Shown one piece after another: positions 1 through 5,630 of a DNA stretch of 16,511 nucleotides. The stretch's first letter is position 1. Every line of letters starts with the position of its first letter. Made by a program: the position numbers and the translations under genes. A model generated the notes under the pieces. It was given only the letters and a program-made list of their open reading frames with translations, made no database searches and was not told the DNA's origin. The DNA is from JAGMDK01 sp023128695 (GTDB lineage: Bacteria; Planctomycetota; Phycisphaerae; UBA1845; Fen-1342), in the NCBI GenBank assembly GCA_030628805.1, contig DAOVQG010000071.1, forward strand, positions 1 through 16,511. The letters run 5' to 3'.

Positions 1-12
1 ATATATATATAA
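1..12. repeat. AT dinucleotide run at the window edge
   Basis: The window opens with five AT units followed by AA. The run may extend beyond the edge. The rest of the stretch up to the first gene shows no convincing ORF, only C-rich sequence (several CCCC runs at 85-150). Confidence 0.5.
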
Positions 13-215
13 TACCAGATTAGCGGCAGAAGTCAAGGCCTAGTGCGAATGCGAATCTGCTCATTGCCAGAAAACGCGCCGTAACCCCCGCTACCCCCTA
101 CCAGTTACCCCACCCCGAAAACCCCACTTGCGGAATCGCTGACCCCCTGGCAAGGCCGGACGGACGGCTGTAAAACCTTCCCTGTCTGGGGATTGTGTCG
201 ACAGAGGCGTCCGTC

Positions 216-719
216 ATGGAGCACCTGGACGTTCAACTGGCCCACCGTCTGCTAAGTGGGCAACTCGACCCCGCTACGCAAGCCCGCTGGCTGCGTCATG
301 TTGATCACTGTTGGCGCTGTCACGATCTGCTCGCCAACGAACGGGCCTTGATGGCCGTCCTTGACCTCGGGCAGGAGCCCACCTCTTCGCAGTCAGACCA
401 GAGTCTGGATCGGTTGTTGGAGCGGGTTGAGAACCTCTCTTCGGACACGTCCACCCGTCGCTGGAGAAGACCCGCGTGGCTCGCCGGCGCGGTGGCGGCG
501 ACAGTCGGCCTGGCGCTGCTGCTGGTCTGGCAAATGGAACGTTTGTCCGCGAAACCGGCCGCCGTCGCGCAAGAGCTGCGTATCTCGCCGGAGTTGCAGG
601 ACAAGGTGGTGGCGAATCTCGCTGCGCTGGCGACCCTCGCGGAAGACCCCTGGCTGGTGGATCAGTACCAGGCCGTCCACACGCTCAAACGACTGATTGC
701 CGGGCAGCCGCTGGAATGA
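216..719 (+). CDS. Zinc-finger anti-sigma-type membrane protein
   Basis: Small membrane protein of 167 residues that looks like a zinc-binding anti-sigma factor (zf-HC2/ZAS type). Such proteins hold an ECF sigma factor at the inner face of the membrane. Seen in the sequence: an H-x3-C-x2-C motif at His28, Cys32 and Cys35, a helical linker, one transmembrane segment at about residues 87-105 after an Arg-rich stretch, and a short extracytoplasmic tail of about 60 residues. I prefer the ATG at 216, with AGAGG about 8 bases upstream; an in-frame GTG at 195 would add seven residues. Its stop overlaps the next gene's start (ATGA), so the two are translationally coupled. No sigma-factor gene is present in the 194 bases upstream, so the partner must lie elsewhere. 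It could instead be a zinc-finger membrane protein with another role. Confidence 0.75.
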   Translation: MEHLDVQLAHRLLSGQLDPATQARWLRHVDHCWRCHDLLANERALMAVLDLGQEPTSSQSDQSLDRLLERVENLSSDTSTRRWRRPAWLAGAVAATVGLALLLVWQMERLSAKPAAVAQELRISPELQDKVVANLAALATLAEDPWLVDQYQAVHTLKRLIAGQPLE

Positions 720-1147
720 CCATGCGACATATTGCCAACGTCATCCTGGTGATCGCGATCGTTGCACTCAGCGCGGCGAACACGGCGGTCTTTCTCCAGG
801 GGCGACGGGCCTCGGCACCGGCCGCGACCCAGCCCGCGGATGCCGGGGAGCGTTGGCTGGCGTTTTCGACGGCAGAGCGGGTCGCTTATGTAAAACAATA
901 TCAGGAACTCGCCCAGCGCGAGGATACCGGTCTCGTTCTGCGACGGGCGCGCCGCTTTGCCCAGCTCAGGCCCGCGGAACAAGAGCGGCTGCGAGACGTG
1001 TTGCGTTTGCTCCATGAAACGCTGGACAAACAACCCCCGGGCAAGCGGAGCGACTGGCTCCGGTCCTCGGAGCAGACCCGGGCGTTTCTCGTCTACCGGG
1101 CGTTGTTGGCTGATGAGCCGGAGAGAATCAAAGCACTCCGGCCGTAG
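716..1147 (+). CDS. Membrane-anchored helical protein coupled to the anti-sigma-type gene
   Basis: Protein of 143 residues and unknown function. It starts at the ATG at 716, which overlaps the previous stop by four bases; a second ATG at 722 is also possible. An N-terminal hydrophobic helix (about residues 6-27) would anchor it. The rest is an Arg/Glu/Gln-rich helical domain on the outer face. The segment around RRFAQLRPAEQERLRDVL resembles the 'L-x-P-x-E-R-x-R' pattern of DUF3106-type proteins, but this is a resemblance only. Coupling to the zinc-finger gene suggests the two products act in one signalling or envelope-stress unit. The octamer repeat array begins two bases after its stop. Confidence 0.7.
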   Translation: MTMRHIANVILVIAIVALSAANTAVFLQGRRASAPAATQPADAGERWLAFSTAERVAYVKQYQELAQREDTGLVLRRARRFAQLRPAEQERLRDVLRLLHETLDKQPPGKRSDWLRSSEQTRAFLVYRALLADEPERIKALRP

Positions 1148-1148
1148 G

Positions 1149-1274
1149 GTGATAAAGTGATAAGGTGATAAAGTGATAAGGGCGCGGTGCCGGGAGCGTT
1201 CCAGCAAACCCAGACCACCTGGCGACCGCCATACCTTATCACCTTATCACCTTATCACTTTATCACCTTATCAC
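1149..1274. repeat. Inverted array of GTGATAAG/A octamers
   Basis: The left arm (1149-1180) is four head-to-tail octamers, GTGATAAA or GTGATAAG. The right arm (1235-1274) is five complementary octamers, CTTATCAC or TTTATCAC. A degenerate sixth (GTTGTCAC, 1275-1282) follows. Left arm 1149-1181 can pair with 1234-1266 over 33 bp with one mismatch, leaving a 52-base loop. It lies directly after the stop of the helical protein gene, so it may act as a terminator or mRNA stabiliser, although there is no T-run. Confidence 0.9.
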
Positions 1275-1284
1275 GTTGTCACCC

Positions 1285-1313
1285 TTTGCAGCGAGCCGGA
1301 AGCGAATTACTAT
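1285..1313 (+). promoter_or_regulatory. Possible sigma-70-type promoter for the propeller lipoprotein gene
   Basis: TTTGCA at 1285-1290 and TACTAT at 1308-1313 are separated by 17 bases, each matching the consensus at four of six positions. It would give a leader of about 35 bases before the gene at 1356. Assigned by eye only. Confidence 0.4.
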
Positions 1314-1355
1314 CTGAACAGAACCGCACCGTCTTGCGGACTGAAGGAGTGATGC

Positions 1356-2510
1356 ATGTCTCGAATGGGAACGCGTCTGTGTTGCGCGGCGGCTCTCGCG
1401 GGGGGCGCGCTTCTGCTGGTCGGATGCCCGCCTTTTTCGGGGCAGACGGCGATTCCGATCAATGTGGCCGCCGGTCTGCGGGCTGAATACGTGGTGAGCA
1501 ACGCCGCCCATCCGACCGCGCTGGCGTTCACTCCGGACGGGCGGGTCTTTTACACGGAAAAGAACACAGGCCAAATCCGCGTCATCGCCGACGGGACGCT
1601 GCTGGAGCAGCCCTTCGCGGCGGTGCCGGTGAACTGCGCCGGCGACCGCGGGCTGCTGGGCCTAGCGGCGCACCCCAACTTCAACCTCAACCAGCGCATC
1701 TACATCTTCTATACCCGCTCCGACACCGGGCTGACCACCGACGATCCGCAGGCCTTCGTCGATAATCGCATCGCCTACTTCGTGGCCGACGGCGACGTTG
1801 CGAGCGGCGGTGAGGTCTTCGTCGTCTCCCTGCCGGCGGAGGGCAACAGCCGACGCGTCGGCGGACAGATCGGGTTCGCGCCCGACGGCAAGCTGTTCGT
1901 GGCCCTGGGCGACCTGAACGACGAGAACAACGCCCAGGACGCCGGCGTGTTGGCCGGGAAGATCCTCCGCTACAACGACGATGGATCAATCCCGGCGGAT
2001 AACCCGACCGCCGATTCCCCCGTCTACGCCCGCGGCCTGCGCCATCCGCGCGGACTGGGCTTCGACCCCGGTGCCGGGACGGCTTTTGTGGCCGACCGCT
2101 GCTCCAAGCGATACCACGAGCTCAACCGCATCGAGGCCGGGAAGAACTACGGTTGGCCGGCGGTCTCCGGCTTGGCGACGACCGCCGAAGAGCTCCAATT
2201 CGCCGAGGAAAACCCCGACTACGTGGACCCGATCCTCGATTCCGGCCACGACACCAGCCCGCTGGTAGGGGTCGCCTTCAACCCCAGCACCAAGTACGGC
2301 CCCGACAACCTGCTGTACCTCTTCTACGGCGTGCGGGAGGAGGGCCGCGTGTTCAGTCTGGAACTATCGGGTGATCGAACGGCGGCGGTAAAAAGCCGGA
2401 ATTTTGCGAACGGCTTCCCGACGCCCATGACGGACGTCGTCTTCACCCCGGCCGGCACGCTCTACGTGCTGTCCGAGAACGCCATCCTGCGGGTGGTCAC
2501 ATACCCTTAA
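1356..2510 (+). CDS. Lipoprotein with glucose/sorbosone-dehydrogenase-type beta-propeller
   Basis: Protein of 384 residues, close to the usual length of the soluble PQQ sugar dehydrogenase (GSDH/YliI) family, which oxidises aldoses in the periplasm. The start has AAGGAG at 1344-1349. A lipoprotein signal ends in LLLVGC, so Cys24 would be lipidated. Family landmarks include GLLGLAAHPNF, a GGQ-x-GFAPDG-x-LFVALGD stretch, NNAQD...GKILR, YARGLRHPRGLGFDP and AGKNYGWP. The residue expected to be the catalytic His (H-x-G-G or H-x-x-G in the family) is Arg167 here. The Gly/Asp-rich PQQ-pocket stretch that normally precedes 'E-I/L-N' is replaced by DRCSKRYHELN from Asp247. I infer a propeller that has lost, or strongly altered, PQQ catalysis; it may bind a sugar or another ligand. 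The gene ends overlapping the convergent DUF2934 gene by four bases. Confidence 0.8.
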   Translation: MSRMGTRLCCAAALAGGALLLVGCPPFSGQTAIPINVAAGLRAEYVVSNAAHPTALAFTPDGRVFYTEKNTGQIRVIADGTLLEQPFAAVPVNCAGDRGLLGLAAHPNFNLNQRIYIFYTRSDTGLTTDDPQAFVDNRIAYFVADGDVASGGEVFVVSLPAEGNSRRVGGQIGFAPDGKLFVALGDLNDENNAQDAGVLAGKILRYNDDGSIPADNPTADSPVYARGLRHPRGLGFDPGAGTAFVADRCSKRYHELNRIEAGKNYGWPAVSGLATTAEELQFAEENPDYVDPILDSGHDTSPLVGVAFNPSTKYGPDNLLYLFYGVREEGRVFSLELSGDRTAAVKSRNFANGFPTPMTDVVFTPAGTLYVLSENAILRVVTYP

Positions 2511-2761
2511 CCGTCCGCTTCCGCACACAAATCGCGCTCGGCCTGCATCCAGTCCGAATGAGCGTTGCCGGGACTGCCGTTGCGGGCGAGGAAGATATCG
2601 AAGGCCCGCTCGCGGATCTGATTCTCGGTCGGCATTGCCGTCGGCTGGCGTTTCTTCACACCCTTCCGCGTCGTGGCGGTCTTATTCCGGGCGGCGACCG
2701 TGGTCTTTTTCGTCGTTTTCTTTACGCTTGTCTTTGCGGCTCGTTTTGCATACTTAGCCAT
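2507..2761 (-). CDS. Lysine-rich DUF2934 protein
   Basis: Small protein of 84 residues. The first half (about residues 1-42) is a low-complexity Lys/Thr/Ala tail resembling histone H1-like tails, likely to bind nucleic acid. The second half (about residues 45-82) fits the DUF2934 pattern: I-R-x-R-A-F-x-I-F near the start, then a Gly-rich turn, then DW-x-x-AE-x-x-L. The function of DUF2934 is unknown. The start has an AGGAAG ribosome site at 2769-2774 on this strand. It is convergent with the propeller lipoprotein gene and shares four bases at the two stops. It is one of only two likely genes on the minus strand here, so it is transcribed separately. Confidence 0.75.
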   Translation of the reverse strand: MAKYAKRAAKTSVKKTTKKTTVAARNKTATTRKGVKKRQPTAMPTENQIRERAFDIFLARNGSPGNAHSDWMQAERDLCAEADG

Positions 2762-2825
2762 CAGCGATCTTCCTATCTGCTGAGTCTGTCGGATACCGAT
2801 ACTTGGTGGTCACGAGTTCCCCCGC

Positions 2826-2852
2826 GCCGGCACAGGGGGGCCTTGTGCCGGC
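2826..2852. repeat. Perfect 9-bp hairpin
   Basis: GCCGGCACA (2826-2834) and TGTGCCGGC (2844-2852) pair perfectly across a G-rich nine-base loop. No T-run follows. It looks like one of the dispersed hairpin repeats of this genome rather than a terminator. Confidence 0.7.
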
Positions 2853-2963
2853 CGACGCCACCGAACAGGCGGGGATTCTACCGCAAGAATCTGATCCGTT
2901 AAGATGTAAAATGGAAAAATTAACGTGTTTTTGTGCCGCCAAGGATGCAGGGCTGCGCCCCTG

Positions 2964-2992
2964 TTGTCCCCGGCCCCCGTAAACGGTATAGT
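2964..2992 (+). promoter_or_regulatory. Probable promoter of the truncated HU-like gene
   Basis: TTGTCC (2964-2969), a 17-base spacer and TATAGT (2987-2992) make a good sigma-70-type promoter. It lies about 30 bases before the ATG at 3025. It may still be active and could transcribe into the lipase operon, since no terminator is visible between them. Confidence 0.5.
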
Positions 2993-3098
2993 CAAGGTCC
3001 GAATCTGTCGTAGGGAGCGAGCCGATGCCCATCCATTACGCCCTCTTCGAGGACAACATCACCGCCGACCCCGACGACTACATGGCCATGATGATGGT

Positions 3099-3141
3099 AG
3101 GGTGGGCGTCTCGCCCGCCAGCGGCGGGGAGAGCCCGCCCT
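3099..3141. repeat. GC-rich double hairpin repeat inside the broken HU-like gene
   Basis: Two adjacent hairpins: GGTGGGCG/CGCCCGCC (3101-3108 with 3112-3119, one G-T pair) and GGCGGG/CCCGCC (3123-3128 with 3134-3139). The outer ends AGGGTGGGC and GCCCGCCCT also pair, giving an alternative long stem. It resembles the short REP-like elements common in planctomycete gaps and marks the point where the gene is broken. Confidence 0.7.
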
Positions 3142-3205
3142 GCAAAACTTAGGTTGTTTGTTTCGTTCTTGTATCAAGGAGATCATTATGTACAGTGCCC
3201 GGTTT

Positions 3206-3208
3206 TGA
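3206..3208 (+). other. In-frame TGA inside the predicted lipase signal peptide
   Basis: An ATG at 3188 with AAGGAG at about 3175-3180 reads M-Y-S-A-R-F, then TGA, then continues in the same frame through LCSVGLLAGLAVWLNPAMA into the lipase body. A Trp codon (TGG) at this place would complete a normal signal peptide: Arg in the n-region, hydrophobic core, A-M-A cleavage site. The gene at 216-719 uses TGA as a real stop, so general recoding is unlikely. Confidence 0.75.
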
Positions 3209-3223
3209 CTATGTAGTGTCGGC

Positions 3224-4843
3224 TTGCTTGCCGGGTTGGCCGTGTGGCTGAACCCTGCCATGGCAAGCGACGTGGACGATCCGCCGCCGATCTCGCTGAG
3301 GGAAACCTCGTCGCCATTCGAGCCCCCCGAGGTGGATGATCGTACCTATGTGATCAACGAAGGTCCTGGGCTGGATACGGGATGCTCGTTCCGTTCGGAG
3401 GGTCCGCTGGTCTTCAACGTCCCCGTAACGCGTTACGCGGGGCCGACCAACGCCGACGGAACGCTGCAAAACGCAGCCCAACTGGTGCAGCGGGGGCTGA
3501 TTGGCCGCTACGCGACGCTAATCATGCCGGCGTATGACGTGGATTTTGATGCCGTCACGACGCCGCCGGAGCAACCGGAGCGTGACCGCGTGTTCTTCAA
3601 CGGTGAATCGGTCAAGGTGCTCTTCTCCGGTAATAGCGAGTATCTGCAAGGCGCCAACAACATCTGGCGGCTGAACTCGTTCCTGATCCCAATCGAAAAG
3701 GTCAAGTTCCCCAGCGCGCCGGGAACCGGCGGGAACGCGCCCACGCCGGCGCAGAACGAAATTCGCATCGATATCGACGTGGCCAACATCGGCGTCGGCG
3801 AGTTGTGGTGTACCGCAATCGACTGGGCGGCGCTGAAAAACAAGATCATGTCGCCCATCATTCTGATTCGCGGGAACGGTTCCAACGGCGGGTTTTTTGC
3901 GCGGCGGGGCTTCACCACGGGGCTCGATAACCAGTTCCTGCTCTGGGACAACTCTATCAGTATGGTGCCAAGCACCAACACTCGCGCGAAAAATGGCCTC
4001 CTGCTGAACCAGCGCATCCCGGAGGTCGTGACCAGTTTTGGCGTGGACAGCGTACACTTGGTTGTGCACAGCAAGGGAGGCCTGGACACGCGTGAGTACC
4101 TGGAGGTCTTTCAGCCGGCGCACAACGCGACCTTTGAGGTCCTCTCGTACACGAGTCTCAGCTCTCCGCACAACGGGAGCGTGCTGGCGGACGTAGCCAT
4201 GACGCGCAAGGCCGCCGCCGGCCGGGCGAGTTACATCCAGTTCTCGGGCTTCCCCGGGACGGCGAATGCGTTGACCTATCTCGCCAAGACGGATGATGGC
4301 ACGGACGACCTGCAAACCACCAAGTGTGCTGCCTTCAATCGTGGAAACTTAGCGGCTCTGCCGAAGGGAATCGTCTACAACACGGTGGCGGCCGACGCAG
4401 ATCTCAACAGCAATACGGTGATCGACTTCACGCCGGACGAATACGCGGAATTGCGGGCCGAGAGCGTCGAGCTGACGCGGCTTCACGGCATCTATTGGCG
4501 TCTGTCGCGGAACGTCGTCGACACGATGTACCAGATTCTACGGAATACTTCGGGCGTCACGGTGGCGTACACGCGGACGGTGGTCATGATCGGCGGCTAC
4601 CCCGTCACCGTCACCGTGGCAACGCTGACGGCGGTGCCCAATCCGGCGCCGTTGGGCAATGACACAATGGTCACCATCCCCAGCGGTCACGGGACCGGCT
4701 CGTTCGCCGCGCTGACTACCAACACGGCAACCTTCACCGGCGCCGCCGGGCGCAACCACTCCAGCGTGGCCAACGTGGGTGTGGCGGCCACCGTCGGCCC
4801 CTGGATCATTGCGACGGAAAAGGCCAGGGGTGATCTGAAATAG
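3224..4843 (+). CDS. Exported lipase-like alpha/beta hydrolase
   Basis: Residues below are numbered from the TTG at 3224 (539 residues). The true start is probably the ATG at 3188, from which an in-frame TGA at 3206 interrupts the signal peptide. The protein resembles bacterial triacylglycerol lipases and PGAP1-like esterases. Landmarks are a hydrophobic strand SPIILIRGNGSNGG that could supply the oxyanion loop, a nucleophile elbow VVHSKGG with Ser283, a following SLSSPHNGS typical of lipases, and a late NHSSVAN with His512 as candidate catalytic His. The acid is not certain. About 220 residues precede the hydrolase core and look beta-rich. It would act outside the cytoplasm on esters. It is followed closely by the gene at 4854, and the three genes to 7645 look like one operon. 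If the TGA is real, export or expression may be lost. Confidence 0.7.
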   Translation: MLAGLAVWLNPAMASDVDDPPPISLRETSSPFEPPEVDDRTYVINEGPGLDTGCSFRSEGPLVFNVPVTRYAGPTNADGTLQNAAQLVQRGLIGRYATLIMPAYDVDFDAVTTPPEQPERDRVFFNGESVKVLFSGNSEYLQGANNIWRLNSFLIPIEKVKFPSAPGTGGNAPTPAQNEIRIDIDVANIGVGELWCTAIDWAALKNKIMSPIILIRGNGSNGGFFARRGFTTGLDNQFLLWDNSISMVPSTNTRAKNGLLLNQRIPEVVTSFGVDSVHLVVHSKGGLDTREYLEVFQPAHNATFEVLSYTSLSSPHNGSVLADVAMTRKAAAGRASYIQFSGFPGTANALTYLAKTDDGTDDLQTTKCAAFNRGNLAALPKGIVYNTVAADADLNSNTVIDFTPDEYAELRAESVELTRLHGIYWRLSRNVVDTMYQILRNTSGVTVAYTRTVVMIGGYPVTVTVATLTAVPNPAPLGNDTMVTIPSGHGTGSFAALTTNTATFTGAAGRNHSSVANVGVAATVGPWIIATEKARGDLK

Positions 4844-4853
4844 GGAGATGGTC

Positions 4854-5630
4854 ATGGCAACGACAAAGAAGTATCTGACGGTTCTTGGCATACTGGTGCT
4901 GCTGTGCGCCGCGCTTGGGTTGTCGTGGTATTGCGGGGAGCGGGCGGGTCAGCCGCGATTGTACAAGACGCTGGCCTGGGAGGGTTGCTGCCGACTGCTG
5001 TTGCGCAGCCCCGCCGAAGAGCCGGGAGTGCTGCTGTTGCGGCCTCTGACGACAGAGGAATCCCTGGCAATGGACCGCGGCTTGACGCCGGCCACCCAGC
5101 CAGGACAGCCTGCCACCCAACTGGGACAACCGGTCGTCGTTGGCCGGTATGCACCACCGGCGAAGTTGAAGAAAGTGGGCCGCGCGGAGTGGGAAGCGGC
5201 CGGCGGGCCGGTCTGCGATTGCGAAATGGCGGGCGTGGACGACCCGAAGCCGTTCACGCTCGGGCATCGTCAGAGGGACAGACTGCAGTATAACAACCAA
5301 GCCGTTGCTACCGCCGGAGTGACGGTGCTCCGCGTGACCGTTTCGCCCTCGAGAAGATACGTCGCGGTGCTCTCGGCAGCCGGCCGGCGCCGCGACTCCT
5401 TGATTCCCTTTTGGGGAGGAAGCGGTGCCAGTGGGCAGCACTATCACGAGGTCTACCTTCGGGCAGACGGCAAGCGGCTCGGCAAGCCGGTACCGCTGCC
5501 GCTGCCTTCCGGACGGGGGTGGCTCAAGCACTGCTGGTCGCCAGATGAATGCTACGTGGTGTATACGGACAGCCAACTCCTCGAGTTCTGCATCGTTCAT
5601 ACGGAACTGACGAAAGAGAGAGAACAATGA
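4854..5630 (+). CDS. Membrane-anchored protein with propeller-like strands, unknown function
   Basis: Protein of 258 residues, not recognised as a known family. I chose the ATG at 4854 because GGGAG (4843-4847) stands six bases before it; an ATG at 4848 is too close to that site. One N-terminal transmembrane helix (about residues 7-25) is followed by an outer domain with several Cys (WYC, EGCC, CDC, HCWSPDECY). Two segments, VSPSRRYVAVLSA near residue 162 and CWSPDECYVVYTD near residue 228, look like single beta-propeller blades ('SP-D-x-x-Y-V-V'). It starts within a few bases of the lipase stop, and its own stop overlaps the next ATG (ATGA), so it is the coupled middle gene of the operon. 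Confidence 0.7.
   Translation: MATTKKYLTVLGILVLLCAALGLSWYCGERAGQPRLYKTLAWEGCCRLLLRSPAEEPGVLLLRPLTTEESLAMDRGLTPATQPGQPATQLGQPVVVGRYAPPAKLKKVGRAEWEAAGGPVCDCEMAGVDDPKPFTLGHRQRDRLQYNNQAVATAGVTVLRVTVSPSRRYVAVLSAAGRRRDSLIPFWGGSGASGQHYHEVYLRADGKRLGKPVPLPLPSGRGWLKHCWSPDECYVVYTDSQLLEFCIVHTELTKEREQ

Larger units (their letters stand above)
3025..3216 (+). pseudogene. 5' fragment of an HU-like DNA-binding protein gene, truncated by a repeat
   Basis: The frame starts at an ATG with GGGAG at 3013-3017. The first ~23 residues (MPIHYALFEDN...TADPDDYMA) match the recalled N-terminus of planctomycete/Bacteroidetes-type proteins with the HU-like DNA-binding domain (HU-DNA_bdg family), normally well over 100 residues long. 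At about 3097 the family match stops and the frame runs into a GC-rich double hairpin, then out to a TAG at 3214. The remainder of the gene is not found downstream. The simplest reading is insertion or recombination at the repeat, with loss of the 3' part. The promoter and ribosome site remain, so a 63-residue product could still be made. Confidence 0.6.

Noticed and set aside
1149..1282. CRISPR array
   Set aside because: The octamers are contiguous, with no spacers of constant length, and they occur in both orientations.
2754..3032. Minus-strand open frame of 92 codons
   Set aside because: It covers the hairpin at 2826 and the promoter at 2964, has no recognisable domain and no ribosome site, and the family match is on the plus strand.
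3206..3208. TGA as selenocysteine or recoded Trp throughout the genome
   Set aside because: The position is in a signal peptide, not at a redox site. TGA ends other genes here (719, 5630), so global recoding is unlikely.
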